Source of the DNA: Comamonadaceae bacterium
GTDB taxonomy: Bacteria > Pseudomonadota > Gammaproteobacteria > Burkholderiales > Burkholderiaceae_C
Assembly: GCA_947469815.1 (NCBI GenBank)
Contig: CANIRI010000007.1
Span: 1-19,805, forward strand
DNA: 19,805 nucleotides
Reading direction: 5' to 3'
Positions 1-10,630 of the stretch are shown piece after piece (position 1 is the stretch's first letter; the number at the start of each line of letters is the position of its first letter). The notes under the pieces were generated by a model that saw nothing but the letters and a program-made list of their open reading frames with translations, was not told the DNA's origin and did not search any database. Position numbers and translations under genes: made by a program.

Positions 1-219
1 AAGCTCGCCGCCGGATGGCTGATCGACGCCTGCGGCTGGCGCGGCAAGTCCATTGGTCAGGCGGGGGTCTATGAAAAACAGGCGCTGGTCCTGGTCAACC
101 GGGGGCAGGGCGCAGGCGGGGCCACCGGCGGCGAAGTCATGACCCTGGCCGGCGCGATCCAGACCAGCGTCTACGAACGTTTCGGCCTGATGCTGCAGAC
201 CGAACCCGTCGTGCTCTGA
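1..219 (+). CDS. murB: UDP-N-acetylenolpyruvoylglucosamine reductase, C-terminal end (partial)
   Basis: This is the last 72 codons of a gene that begins before the window; the frame is open from base 1 to a TGA at 217-219. The visible peptide contains [19 protein letters not shown], then [13 protein letters not shown], and near the end [10 protein letters not shown] followed by EPVVL. These are characteristic of the C-terminal substrate-binding domain of type I MurB. MurB is a cytoplasmic FAD enzyme that uses NADPH to reduce UDP-GlcNAc-enolpyruvate to UDP-MurNAc in peptidoglycan precursor synthesis. The FAD-binding domain lies outside the window. The next gene on the same strand starts 35 bases later. 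I am confident of the family because the C-terminal Y-E-R-F-G and E-P-V segments are typical. Confidence 0.9.
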   Translation, partial: KLAAGWLIDACGWRGKSIGQAGVYEKQALVLVNRGQGAGGATGGEVMTLAGAIQTSVYERFGLMLQTEPVVL

Positions 220-254
220 AGTTGCCCGGATGGGCTATGCCATACAGTCGGGGC

Positions 255-2874
<2,620 letters not shown>

Positions 2875-2886
2875 GGGTCGGGGTGT

Positions 2887-2906
2887 AAAAAATGACCGTG
2901 CCGGTC
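2887..2906 (-). terminator. short intrinsic-terminator-like hairpin before ppnP
   Basis: Read on the minus strand, GACCG-GCA-CGGTC forms a 5-bp stem with a 3-base loop (plus-strand 2894-2906). It is followed after one A by six Ts (plus-strand A-run 2887-2892). This is the form of a weak Rho-independent terminator for the ArsC-like gene. It ends 12 bases before the ppnP start, so any ppnP promoter must lie upstream of it or ppnP must rely on read-through. The stem is short, so confidence is moderate. Confidence 0.45.
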
Positions 2907-2929
2907 GGGTAGGGCTGAAGGGCGAGATT

Positions 2930-3292
2930 TTAGGTCAGCGCCTGAGCCAGGGCTGCCTCGAAGGCATCGGGCTGCCAACCGACAGTCAGCGCCGCTCCAC
3001 CCCAATCAATCACGGGGCGCTTGATCAGGCTGGTATGCACTTGCATGAGCGCGCAGGCGCTGGCCACATCCACTGCGCGGGCTTGCTCGGCCGCGTCCAG
3101 CTTGCGCCAGGTTTGTCCCTGCCGGTTGAGTACGCGCTCCCAGCCTGCTAAAGCGGCCCAGTGCGCAAGCAAGTCCGGCGACACCCCTTGTTTTTTGAAG
3201 TCATGGAAAACATAAGCAACGTGGTGTGCGGCCAGCCAGTCGAGGGCCTTTTTGACCGAGTCGCAGTTGGGGATGCCATAGACGGTAACCAT
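2930..3292 (-). CDS. ArsC-family (YffB/Spx-like) thioredoxin-fold reductase
   Basis: A 120-residue protein of the ArsC/Spx/YffB thioredoxin-fold family. The N-terminus MVTVYGIPNCDSVKKALDWL has the single Cys10 in the N-C-D-S-V-K-K context typical of YffB-like proteins, where E. coli has N-C-D-T-I-K-K. The C-terminal half has TSLIKRPVI (residues 87-95), with the cis-Pro-associated R-P-V segment of this fold. Family members reduce or bind glutathione-type thiols; true arsenate reduction is not implied, and no other ars genes are nearby. The frame stays open upstream to 3499, but that extension runs antisense through the start of folC and does not resemble the family, so I chose the ATG at 3292. 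It is divergent from folC, with 40 bases between the two start codons. Confidence 0.85.
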   Translation of the reverse strand: MVTVYGIPNCDSVKKALDWLAAHHVAYVFHDFKKQGVSPDLLAHWAALAGWERVLNRQGQTWRKLDAAEQARAVDVASACALMQVHTSLIKRPVIDWGGAALTVGWQPDAFEAALAQALT

Positions 3293-3332
3293 GGGTTGGA
3301 TGATGCCACGCTGGGCGACAATCCCCAGGCTT

Positions 3333-4667
3333 ATGAAAACCCACACTGAATGGCTCGCGCATTGCGAGCGCTTACACCCCCACACCATCGACATGGGCTT
3401 GGAGCGGGTCCGCACCGTGGCCGATCGCATGGGCCTGACCATGCCGTGCCCGGTGATCACCGTGGCCGGCACCAACGGCAAGGGCTCCACCGTGGCCATG
3501 CTCGAATCGATTTTGTGCGCCGCCGGTTACCGCACCGGCGTCTACACCTCGCCGCATCTGGTGCACTTTGAAGAGCGCATGCGTATAGACGGTGAAGCCG
3601 CTTCAGCCGCGCAGTTTGTGCCGGGCATGGAAGCGGTGGAGCTGGCCCGCGCCCCCGGCGGCGACGTGGAGGCCGTGTCGCTCACCTATTTTGAATTCAC
3701 CACGCTGGCGGTTTTGTGGGTGCTGGCGCGCAGCGGCTTGGACGTGGTCATTCTCGAGGTGGGGTTGGGCGGGCGGCTCGACGCCGTCAACATCGTCGAT
3801 CCCGACTGCGCGGTCATCACCAGCATCGACCTGGACCATATGGAGCTGCTGGGCCCCGACCGCGAGGCCATAGGCCGCGAGAAGGCCGGCATCATGCGCG
3901 CGGGGCGACCGGTGGTGGTCAGCGATCCGGTCCCTCCGGCCACTGTGCTGGCCCACGCCGCCGCCCTGGGCGCGGATCTGTGGCGCGCGGGCGTCGACTT
4001 TGCTGTCGAGGGTGACAGGCAACAGTGGGGCTGGTCCGGCCGGGGCCGGCGCTACAGCGGACTCGCGTACCCGGCGCTGCGCGGCGCCAACCAGTTGGTG
4101 AACGCAGCGGGCGTCCTCGCGGCATTGAGCGCGCTGCGCGAGGTGCTGCCGGTTACGGCCCAGGCCGTGCGCAGCGGGCTGGCCACGGTGGAGTTGCCCG
4201 GGCGCTTTCAAATTGTTCCCGGGCAACCCGCTTTGGTGCTGGATGTGGCGCACAACGGGCATGCCGCAGCCGCTTTGGCCGCCAACCTGGACGCCATGGG
4301 CTATTTCCCCGCCACCCACGCGGTTTTCGGCGCGATGGCCGACAAAGAGCTGGTCTCTATCTGGGCGCGCATGCATCCGCTGGTGGACCATTGGTATTTC
4401 ACCGACCTGCCCACGCCGCGCGCGGCCACCGGTACCGCTTTGCAAGCGCAGTGGCAGGCCCATCAAAAATCCCCTGCGGGGACAGGCCCCACACGTGCCG
4501 TAACGCGGACGTCCCAGGCCTTTTCTGACCCCACTGCCGCCCTGTCTGCAGCCCTCGCCGCAGCAGACCCCGCTGATAGAATTGTGGTGTTCGGATCGTT
4601 CTATACGGTCGGCGGCGTCCTCCAGCAGGGATTACCACAACGCGCAGCACCGCATCTGGCACCCTAA
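3333..4667 (+). CDS. folC: bifunctional folylpolyglutamate / dihydrofolate synthase
   Basis: A 444-residue Mur-ligase-family enzyme that adds glutamate to dihydropteroate and to folates using ATP. The P-loop AGTNGKGS is at residues 45-52. GVYTSPHLVHFEERMRI follows, then EVGLGGRLDAVNIV (142-155), ITSIDLDHMELLG and the EKAGI segment with the probable carbamylated Lys184. The C-terminal domain has LDVAHNGHAA (303-312), FGAMADKEL and RIVVFGSFYTVGG. I chose the ATG at 3333 because the family begins just before the TEWLAHCERLHP region; the earlier in-frame ATG at 3291 would overlap the start codon of the divergent gene. Residues about 378-402 form a Pro/Ala/Thr-rich insert that is not obviously part of the fold. 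It opens a probable six-gene operon; the next gene begins 14 bases after its stop. Confidence 0.96.
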   Translation: MKTHTEWLAHCERLHPHTIDMGLERVRTVADRMGLTMPCPVITVAGTNGKGSTVAMLESILCAAGYRTGVYTSPHLVHFEERMRIDGEAASAAQFVPGMEAVELARAPGGDVEAVSLTYFEFTTLAVLWVLARSGLDVVILEVGLGGRLDAVNIVDPDCAVITSIDLDHMELLGPDREAIGREKAGIMRAGRPVVVSDPVPPATVLAHAAALGADLWRAGVDFAVEGDRQQWGWSGRGRRYSGLAYPALRGANQLVNAAGVLAALSALREVLPVTAQAVRSGLATVELPGRFQIVPGQPALVLDVAHNGHAAAALAANLDAMGYFPATHAVFGAMADKELVSIWARMHPLVDHWYFTDLPTPRAATGTALQAQWQAHQKSPAGTGPTRAVTRTSQAFSDPTAALSAALAAADPADRIVVFGSFYTVGGVLQQGLPQRAAPHLAP

Positions 4668-4681
4668 ACTTCCTTCTCCCT

Positions 4682-5401
4682 ATGGCTTTCTTCAAGTTCC
4701 GCTCCAGTGACTCCGAGGCGCAGCCACCCGCGTCTGCGGGCGAAAGCCTGGACCTTCTGCGCCAGCGTGCGCGGCAACGCCTGGTGGGCGCGGCAGCCCT
4801 GGTTCTGGCTGGCGTGATCGGCTTTCCTTTGGTTTTTGACACCCAGCCGCGCCCGGTTGCGCTGGATATACCCATTGATATTCCCGATAAAGACAAGGGT
4901 AAGCCGGTGCTGATCTCTCCCCCTACCTTGGCACCCGCTGATGTGGTCCTGGCCCCCGGCCCAGCCGAGCCTGCGGCAGTTGTCCCTCCAGCCGCTGCCA
5001 AAGAAGCCGCGATCGATACGGAAGTTGTCCTGTCCACGTCGAAGCCTGTTGACAAGACTGTGGATAAACCGCAGGACAAGCCTGGGGATAACGCCGCTGA
5101 TACGACCCAGTCCACAGCGGACGAAGCCAAAAAAACGCGCGCCCTGCTGGAGGCCGCGGCGGCGTCCACCGGCGCGCGGTTTGTCGTGCAGGCTGGTGCG
5201 TTCGCGGACGCCGCTGCAGCCAAGGACGCCCGCGCCAAACTCGAGCGCGCCGGCATGAAAACCTATACCCACGTGGCCGACACCAAAGACGGCAAGCGAA
5301 CCCGGGTCCGGGTGGGCCCGGTCGCGTCGCTGGCTGAGGCTGACAAATTGGCCGAGCGGATCAAAAAACTGGATCTGCCCGCTCAGGTGCTGGCACTCTG
5401 A
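4682..5401 (+). CDS. DedD-like SPOR-domain membrane protein
   Basis: A 239-residue inner-membrane protein with the usual SPOR architecture. It has a short cytoplasmic N-terminus with a basic RQRARQR patch, one transmembrane helix at about residues 35-52, then a Pro/Ala/Lys/Asp-rich periplasmic linker (53-160). The C-terminal SPOR domain (about 165-239) contains FVVQAGAFADAAAAKDARAK and RVRVGPVASLAEADKLA. SPOR domains bind glycan strands denuded of stem peptides at the division septum, so a role in cell division is likely. The linker carries several KPxDK-like units around 121-135. It sits between folC and cvpA, as in the folC-dedD-cvpA-purF order of E. coli, which supports DedD as the counterpart. 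Confidence 0.9.
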   Translation: MAFFKFRSSDSEAQPPASAGESLDLLRQRARQRLVGAAALVLAGVIGFPLVFDTQPRPVALDIPIDIPDKDKGKPVLISPPTLAPADVVLAPGPAEPAAVVPPAAAKEAAIDTEVVLSTSKPVDKTVDKPQDKPGDNAADTTQSTADEAKKTRALLEAAAASTGARFVVQAGAFADAAAAKDARAKLERAGMKTYTHVADTKDGKRTRVRVGPVASLAEADKLAERIKKLDLPAQVLAL

Positions 5402-5418
5402 GTTTGCGCGTACCGGCT

Positions 5419-5922
5419 ATGGCGAATACCGATTGGATATTTCTCGCCATTCTGGGTTTGTCTACCGTGTGGGGCTTGTGGCGCGGCTTGGCCTCGGAGT
5501 TGCTGGGCTTGTTGAGCTGGGTTGCGGCTTTCGTGCTGGCACAGTGGTTTGGTGAGACGGCAGGCGGCTGGTTGCCCCTGGCGGGTGCGCCGGAGCTGCT
5601 GCGTTTTTCTGCGGGGTTTGTACTGGTTTTTGTGCTGGCTGTCGTAGCCGGCTCCGTGCTCGCATTTGTGCTCAAAAGTGCCTTGTCGGCAGCTGGGCTG
5701 GGTCCGGCGGACCGCGCGCTGGGGGCGGTTTTTGGAGCCGGTCGGGGCATGCTGCTGCTGCTGGTGATCAGCGCCGTGGTCGCCATGACGCCTTGGCGCG
5801 ACGACCCTGCTTGGTCAGATTCCGAGGCTGCGGCTGTGGCAGACACCATATTGCGCGGCCTCAAGCCCTGGCTGGCGCCCGGGTTTTCCAAATACCTGCC
5901 CGCATCCCTGCAGGCGGGTTGA
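5419..5922 (+). CDS. cvpA: CvpA family membrane protein
   Basis: A 167-residue integral membrane protein of the CvpA family, required for colicin V production in E. coli and implicated more broadly in envelope function. Four hydrophobic helices can be placed at about residues 6-22, 26-44, 64-88 and 101-123. The family pattern of a WGLWRGLASELL segment after the first helix and ADRALGAVFGAGRG before the fourth is present. I chose the ATG at 5419; a TTG at 5404 is in frame but would add only MRVPA. It follows the SPOR gene by 17 bases and precedes purF by 23, the conserved cvpA-purF pairing. Confidence 0.92.
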   Translation: MANTDWIFLAILGLSTVWGLWRGLASELLGLLSWVAAFVLAQWFGETAGGWLPLAGAPELLRFSAGFVLVFVLAVVAGSVLAFVLKSALSAAGLGPADRALGAVFGAGRGMLLLLVISAVVAMTPWRDDPAWSDSEAAAVADTILRGLKPWLAPGFSKYLPASLQAG

Positions 5923-5945
5923 ATAAAAAGAAGCGAGTTGCAAAG

Positions 5946-7445
5946 ATGTGCGGAATCGTCGGCGTTGTCAGCAACGCACCCGTGAACCAGCTGATCTATG
6001 ACGCCTTGCTGCTTTTGCAGCACCGGGGCCAGGACGCGGCGGGCATCGTCACCCAGCAGGAAGAAAAATTCTTCATGCACAAGGCCAAGGGCATGGTCAA
6101 AGACGTGTTCCGCACCCGCAATATGCGGGCGCTGCCGGGCAATTGCGGTTTGGGTCAGGTGCGCTACCCGACGGCGGGCAACGCTTTCAGTGAAGAAGAG
6201 GCGCAGCCTTTTTACGTCAACGCGCCCTTTGGCATCGTGCTGGTCCACAACGGCAACCTGACCAACGCCCATGCGCTCAAAGCCGAGCTCTCCACCGTGG
6301 ACCACCGCCACATCAACACCGATAGCGATTCCGAAGTGCTGCTCAACGTGCTGGCGCATGAACTCGAGCACACCACCCGGGGGCATGCGCTGGATGTGCA
6401 GGCCGTGTTCACGGCGGTGCGCAAGGTGCACCGCCGCGTCAAGGGCTCTTACGCCGTGATTGCTTTGATCGCAGGGCAGGGCGTGCTGGCGTTTCGCGAT
6501 CCCTATGGCATCCGCCCTTTGTGCATAGGCAGTGGCCCGGGCACGGTGGTATTGGCCAGTGAGTCGGTGGCCCTGGAAGGTACCGGTCACACGCTGGAGC
6601 GCAACGTGGAACCCGGCGAGGCGGTTTTTATCGATCTGGCGGGCACGATCCACGCCCAGCAGTGCGCCGACGCACCGCAGCTCAAGCCCTGTATTTTTGA
6701 GTTCGTTTATTTGGCCCGGCCCGATTCGGTGATGGACGGTATTTCGGTTTACCAGGCGCGGTTGAATCTGGGCGAGGCGCTGGCGCGCCGCGTGGTCTCG
6801 CAGGTGCCGCCCAGCCAGATTGATGTGGTGATCCCCATCCCCGAGTCCAGCCGCCCCAGCGCCGCACAACTCGCACAGCTCTTGGGCTTGCCCTACCGCG
6901 AGGGTTTTGTGAAAAACCGCTATGTGGGTCGCACCTTCATCATGCCGGGGCAGGCGGTACGCAAAAAATCGGTCCGGCAAAAACTCAACGCCATTGCCAG
7001 CGAGTTCAAAGGCCGCAACGTGCTCTTGGTGGACGATTCCATCGTGCGCGGCACCACCAGCCAGGAAATCGTGCAAATGGCGCGTGACGCGGGTGCCGCC
7101 AAGGTCTATTTGGCCAGCGCCGCGCCGCCGGTGCGCTACCCCAATGTGTATGGCATCGACATGCCCACGGCCTCGGAGCTGGTGGCGTACAACCGCAGCG
7201 TCGATGAGGTGCGCGCCATCATCGGCTGCGACGCGCTGATTTACCAAGACGTAGACGCCATGAAAAAAGCCATCGGCGCGCTCAATCCCCGCATCAGCGG
7301 ATTTGATGCCTCGTGCTTTGATGGGGTGTATGTGACCGGTGACGTGGGCGAGGCCGATATCGCCCGCCTCAACGCCGCGCGGGTGGGTGGCCTGGAGGAT
7401 GAACAAGACACCTCGCGCCTGGCCCTGCCCAATCTGGTTTCCTGA
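5946..7445 (+). CDS. purF: amidophosphoribosyltransferase
   Basis: A 499-residue enzyme that makes 5-phosphoribosylamine from PRPP and glutamine, the first committed step of purine synthesis. The start is fixed by MCGIVGVV, in which Cys2 becomes the N-terminal glutaminase nucleophile after Met removal. The class II amidotransferase domain continues with LLQHRGQDAAGIV (23-35), QVRYPTAGN (71-79), LVHNGNLTN (99-107) and NTDSDSE (124-130). The phosphoribosyltransferase domain contains PIPESSRPSA (297-306) and the PRPP loop VLLVDDSIVRGTTS (359-372). Length and motifs fit the proteobacterial enzyme of about 500 residues. The frame is open upstream to 5793, overlapping cvpA, but that part has no family resemblance. 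metZ follows after 20 bases. Confidence 0.97.
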   Translation: MCGIVGVVSNAPVNQLIYDALLLLQHRGQDAAGIVTQQEEKFFMHKAKGMVKDVFRTRNMRALPGNCGLGQVRYPTAGNAFSEEEAQPFYVNAPFGIVLVHNGNLTNAHALKAELSTVDHRHINTDSDSEVLLNVLAHELEHTTRGHALDVQAVFTAVRKVHRRVKGSYAVIALIAGQGVLAFRDPYGIRPLCIGSGPGTVVLASESVALEGTGHTLERNVEPGEAVFIDLAGTIHAQQCADAPQLKPCIFEFVYLARPDSVMDGISVYQARLNLGEALARRVVSQVPPSQIDVVIPIPESSRPSAAQLAQLLGLPYREGFVKNRYVGRTFIMPGQAVRKKSVRQKLNAIASEFKGRNVLLVDDSIVRGTTSQEIVQMARDAGAAKVYLASAAPPVRYPNVYGIDMPTASELVAYNRSVDEVRAIIGCDALIYQDVDAMKKAIGALNPRISGFDASCFDGVYVTGDVGEADIARLNAARVGGLEDEQDTSRLALPNLVS

Positions 7446-7465
7446 TATTTGAATTGAAAGCCTCC

Positions 7466-8689
7466 ATGCCGTCCAAAGCCCTGCCACCTGGCTTGCACCC
7501 CGACACCTTGGCCCAGCGCACCGCCGTCGCACCGAGCCAGTACGGAGAAAATTCCGAAGCCCTGTTTTTGACCAGCGGCTATGTGCAACCCGACGCGGAG
7601 ACCGCCGCCCGCCGCTTCGCCGGTGAGGAAGACGGCTACACCTATGGCCGGTATGGCAATCCCACGGTGGCCAGCTTTGAGCAGCGGCTGGCCGCGCTGG
7701 AAGGCGCGCAGTCGGCCATCGGCACCGCCTCCGGCATGTCGGCCATTTTGATGATGTGCATGGGCCTGCTGCAAGCGGGCGACCACGTGCTGTGCTCGCA
7801 ATCCATGTTCGGCTCGACCATCAAGCTCATCGGCTCCGACCTGGCAAAGTTTGGCGTGCAGTCCACCTTCGTGTCCCAAACCGATTTGGGCGCTTGGCGC
7901 GGCGCGCTGCGTCCCAACACCCGTTTGCTCTTTGTCGAGACGCCGACCAACCCCTTGACCGAGGTCTGCGATATCCAGGCCCTGGCCGATCTGGCGCACA
8001 ACGCCGGCGCGCTGTTTGCTGTGGACAACTGCTTTGCCACGCCCAGCCTGCAGCTGCCTATGGCCATGGGGGCCGACATCGTCATGCACTCGGGCACGAA
8101 ATACCTGGACGGCCAGGGCCGGGTTATGGCCGGCGCGCTGTGCGCCAGCGAGGCCATCGTCACCGAGAAGTTTTTGCCCGTGCTGAAAAGCGCGGGCATG
8201 TCGCTGGCACCCTTTAATGCATGGGTTGTGCTCAAGGGCCTGGAGACGCTGGACTTGCGCATGCGCGCCCAAAGCGCCAAGGCCCATTTGCTGGCCGCCT
8301 GGTTGGAATCTCACCCGGCAGTCGCGCGGGTGTATTACCCCGGGCTGGCCTCGCATCCGCAGCACGCACTGGCCATGCGGCAGATGTCGAACGTGGGCGG
8401 TGCGCTGCTGTCCTTTGAGCTCAAAGCCAGCGATGCGCAGCAGGCGCGCCGCCGTGCTTTCCATGTGCTGGATGCGCTGCAAACTTTGTCTTTGTGCACC
8501 AACCTGGGCGACACCAAAACCCTGGCTGCCCACCCGGCCAGCACCTCGCATGGCCGCTTGACCGAAGCCCAGCGGTTGGCCGCTGGTATCAGCCAGGGCT
8601 TGATACGCGTATCCGTCGGTTTGGAGCATGTGCCCGATATGCAGGCCGATTTGTTGCGCGGCTTGGACACGGCACAGGGTCTGGCATGA
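7466..8689 (+). CDS. metZ: O-succinylhomoserine sulfhydrylase
   Basis: A 407-residue PLP enzyme of the Cys/Met metabolism family. MetZ converts O-succinylhomoserine and sulfide directly to homocysteine in methionine synthesis. The phosphate-binding [10 protein letters not shown] is at residues 58-67, followed by GTASGMSAI (86-94) and ETPTNPL (158-164). DNCFATP lies at 187-193, and the PLP Schiff-base lysine is Lys212 in [12 protein letters not shown]. The STSHGRL and [11 protein letters not shown] segments near the C-terminus are also typical. I chose ATG 7466, preceded by a GAAAG motif at short spacing; a TTG at 7454 is in frame. MetZ is favoured over cystathionine gamma-synthase by overall resemblance and by its place behind purF, but paralogues of this family are hard to separate by eye. 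Its stop overlaps the gltX start (ATGA). Confidence 0.9.
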   Translation: MPSKALPPGLHPDTLAQRTAVAPSQYGENSEALFLTSGYVQPDAETAARRFAGEEDGYTYGRYGNPTVASFEQRLAALEGAQSAIGTASGMSAILMMCMGLLQAGDHVLCSQSMFGSTIKLIGSDLAKFGVQSTFVSQTDLGAWRGALRPNTRLLFVETPTNPLTEVCDIQALADLAHNAGALFAVDNCFATPSLQLPMAMGADIVMHSGTKYLDGQGRVMAGALCASEAIVTEKFLPVLKSAGMSLAPFNAWVVLKGLETLDLRMRAQSAKAHLLAAWLESHPAVARVYYPGLASHPQHALAMRQMSNVGGALLSFELKASDAQQARRRAFHVLDALQTLSLCTNLGDTKTLAAHPASTSHGRLTEAQRLAAGISQGLIRVSVGLEHVPDMQADLLRGLDTAQGLA

Positions 8690-10101
8690 GCCGTACCCGC
8701 ACCCGCACCCGCTTTGCCCCGTCGCCCACGGGCTTTATCCACCTAGGCAATATCCGCTCCGCGCTCTATCCCTGGGCCTTCGCCCGGGCCACGGGCGGCG
8801 ACTTTATTTTGCGCATCGAAGACACCGACGAAGACCGCTCCACGCAAGCGGCAGTAGATGTGATTTTGGAAGGCATGCGCTGGCTGGGGCTGGACGTGGA
8901 TGAAGGCCCGTTCTACCAAATGCAGCGTATCGCCCGCTACAAGCAGGTGCTGCTGGAGTTGCAGGCGGCGGGTTGGGTCTACCCTTGCTACATGCCGGTG
9001 GCAGAGCTGGACGCGCTGCGCGAGCGCCAGATGGCCGCCAAAGAAAAACCCCGCTACGACGGCACCTGGCGGCCCGAGCCGGGCAAGGTGTTGCCCCCCG
9101 TACCCGCCGGTGTGCAACCGGTGCTGCGCTTCAAAAATCCGCAGGGCGGCAGCGTGGTCTGGGACGACAAAGTCAAGGGCCGTATTGAGATCAGCAACGA
9201 CGAACTCGACGACTTGGTGATCGCCCGCCCCGCAGCAGCAGGCGAGGCTGTGGGTACGCCCACCTACAACTTTTGCGTCGTGGTTGACGACATCGACATG
9301 GCTATCACCCATGTGATCCGGGGCGACGACCACGTCAACAACACCCCGCGCCAGATCAACATCTTCAAGGCCCTGGGCAAAGAGCCGCCGGTGTATGCGC
9401 ACCTGCCCACGGTGTTGAACGAGCAGGGCGAAAAGCTCAGCAAGCGCAACGGCGCGAAGGCCGTCACCGCCTACGCCGCAGAAGGCTTTTTGCCAGAGGC
9501 CATGGTCAATTACCTGGCCCGCTTGGGCTGGAGCCATGGCGATGATGAAATCTTCACCCGCGCGCAATTCATCTCGTGGTTCAACCTCGACCACCTGGGC
9601 CGCAGCGCAGCGCAGTTTGACGAAGCCAAGCTGCGCTGGGTCAACGCCCAGCACCTCAAAGCCTTGGACGGCGCCGCGCTTGCGCCCTTGGTTGCGCAGC
9701 ACCTTCAAGACCGCGGCGTCGCTGCTAACACGCAACTCCCCGCCCTGTGCGATTTGCTCAAAGACCGCTGCGACACCACGCTCGCACTGGCCGATTGGGT
9801 GCAAAAGTTCTATGCCAACGTTGCGCCTTCCGCCGAAGACCTCGCCACCCACCTCACGCCCGCCGTGCAACCGGCGCTGCGCAGCCTGGTGGATGCGCTG
9901 GGCGAATGCGTGTGGGACAAGGCGGGCATTGCCGCGGCCATCAAGCTGGTGCTGACCCAGCACGCGCTCAAAATGCCGCAGCTCGCCATGCCGGTGCGCG
10001 TGGTGCTGCTGGGTACGCCGCAGACACCCGCGCTGGACGCGGTGCTGGCGCTTTTTGATCGTGGCACTGTCTTGGCGCGCCTGCGGTCTTACGCGGATTG
10101 A
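8686..10101 (+). CDS. gltX: glutamyl-tRNA synthetase
   Basis: A 471-residue class I aminoacyl-tRNA synthetase that charges tRNA-Glu with glutamate. The N-terminal [19 protein letters not shown] (residues 9-27) includes the HIGH-type motif as [16 protein letters not shown] is at 41-52, [15 protein letters not shown] at 191-205 and [15 protein letters not shown] at 209-223. The KMSKS-type motif is EKLSKRNGA (249-257), and the helical anticodon-binding region fills the C-terminal third. Compared with the E. coli enzyme as I recall it, there is a short insert of about six residues (around PAAAGEA, 182-188) before the PTYNF segment. The ATG overlaps the metZ stop, so translational coupling is likely. 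The cognate tRNA-Glu lies about 185 bases downstream. Confidence 0.96.
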   Translation: MSRTRTRTRFAPSPTGFIHLGNIRSALYPWAFARATGGDFILRIEDTDEDRSTQAAVDVILEGMRWLGLDVDEGPFYQMQRIARYKQVLLELQAAGWVYPCYMPVAELDALRERQMAAKEKPRYDGTWRPEPGKVLPPVPAGVQPVLRFKNPQGGSVVWDDKVKGRIEISNDELDDLVIARPAAAGEAVGTPTYNFCVVVDDIDMAITHVIRGDDHVNNTPRQINIFKALGKEPPVYAHLPTVLNEQGEKLSKRNGAKAVTAYAAEGFLPEAMVNYLARLGWSHGDDEIFTRAQFISWFNLDHLGRSAAQFDEAKLRWVNAQHLKALDGAALAPLVAQHLQDRGVAANTQLPALCDLLKDRCDTTLALADWVQKFYANVAPSAEDLATHLTPAVQPALRSLVDALGECVWDKAGIAAAIKLVLTQHALKMPQLAMPVRVVLLGTPQTPALDAVLALFDRGTVLARLRSYAD

Positions 10102-10107
10102 CTAGGC

Positions 10108-10113
10108 TATACT
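10108..10113 (+). promoter_or_regulatory. candidate -10 element of the tRNA cluster promoter
   Basis: TATACT matches the sigma-70 -10 consensus at five of six positions. It is followed by the GC-rich stretch CGCGGGC, which resembles the discriminator of stringently controlled stable-RNA promoters. No convincing -35 hexamer lies 16-18 bases upstream; the TTGACT at 10098-10103 is too close. The position, just after gltX and about 58 bases before the first tRNA, suits a separate tRNA promoter. Confidence 0.4.
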
Positions 10114-10170
10114 CGCGGGCTTCGGAAACGTCGGCGTGCTGGTCACAAGCAAGCACATCGACACAGGTTT

Positions 10171-10246
<76 letters not shown>

Positions 10247-10286
10247 AGTTTTCGACGATTTTCGGTAACGGAAGTCCCAAGGTTTT

Positions 10287-10362
10287 GACCCCATCGTCTA
10301 GAGGCCTAGGACATCACCCTTTCACGGTGAGTACCGGGGTTCGAATCCCCGTGGGGTCGCCA
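10287..10362 (+). tRNA. tRNA-Glu (anticodon TTC)
   Basis: A 76-base cloverleaf. The acceptor strand GACCCCA (10287-10293) pairs fully with TGGGGTC (10352-10358), followed by discriminator G and an encoded CCA. The anticodon stem TCACC/GGTGA encloses CTTTCAC, giving TTC at 10321-10323. The T loop is TTCGAAT. It is the substrate of the GltX enzyme encoded just upstream. Confidence 0.97.
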
Positions 10363-10394
10363 GATTCATCGCAAGATGATGACAGCAAATAGTA

Positions 10395-10412
10395 GATAGC
10401 GGCAACGCTATC
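10395..10412 (+). other. GNRA-capped hairpin in the tRNA-Glu/tRNA-Asp spacer
   Basis: GATAGCG-GCAA-CGCTATC forms a perfect 7-bp stem closed by a GCAA tetraloop, centred in the 57-base spacer between tRNA-Glu and tRNA-Asp. No T-run follows, so it is not a terminator. It may be a processing or stabilising element of the tRNA precursor; this role is inferred only from its position. Confidence 0.5.
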
Positions 10413-10419
10413 GCTACCA

Positions 10420-10496
10420 GGAGTGGTAGTTCAGTTGGTTAGAATACCGGCCTGTCACGCCGGGGGTCGCGGGTTCGAGCCCCGTCCACTCCGCCA
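10420..10496 (+). tRNA. tRNA-Asp (anticodon GTC)
   Basis: A 77-base cloverleaf. The acceptor strand GGAGTGG (10420-10426) pairs fully with CCACTCC (10486-10492), followed by discriminator G and an encoded CCA (10494-10496). The anticodon stem CCGGC/GCCGG encloses CTGTCAC, giving GTC at 10454-10456. It is the last tRNA of the cluster and ends 6 bases before the terminator stem. Confidence 0.97.
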
Positions 10497-10502
10497 ATTA
10501 TG

Positions 10503-10540
10503 AAAAAGCGATGCAAATTTTTGATTTGCATCGCTTTTTT
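10503..10540 (+). terminator. strong Rho-independent terminator of the tRNA cluster
   Basis: A perfect 15-base inverted repeat (10503-10517 and 10525-10539) with GC-containing core AGCGATGCAAA, a 7-base loop, and a run of six Ts at 10535-10540. The left arm begins with five As, so the structure could also stop transcription coming from the opposite strand. It separates the tRNAs from the antitoxin gene. Confidence 0.9.
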
Positions 10541-10608
10541 CTTGCGTGTGTTGGTTGTGTTTTTTGGCTTGGTAGCAGTTTTGGTAACGAGTGGCAAGTC
10601 GACCCAAA

Positions 10609-10630
10609 AATGCGACATTCAACGCGCATT
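10609..10630. promoter_or_regulatory. candidate operator (inverted repeat) before the antitoxin gene
   Basis: AATGCG at 10609-10614 and CGCATT at 10625-10630 form a 6-bp inverted repeat with a 10-base spacer, 31 bases before the antitoxin start. HigA-type antitoxins repress their own promoters by binding such palindromes. The arms are short and no clear promoter hexamers are visible around it, so this is only a candidate. The rest of 10541-10608 shows no gene or RNA that I can recognise and has about 47% GC (28 of 60 bases in 10541-10600), well below its surroundings. Confidence 0.25.

Noticed and set aside
5361..7532. A 723-codon open frame on the minus strand opposite cvpA and purF
   Set aside because: It is in complementary register with purF, composition-driven, and shows no family motifs. 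The plus strand has full PurF catalytic motifs.
7241..8629. A 462-codon minus-strand frame opposite metZ
   Set aside because: It is a shadow of metZ, with no recognisable domain and the same His/Gln/Gly-rich composition as other antisense frames in this GC-rich sequence.
10471..10496. The tRNA-Asp 3' end as an attachment site of an integrated element
   Set aside because: I saw no second copy of the tRNA 3' end anywhere in the window and no integrase gene, so an att site cannot be supported here.
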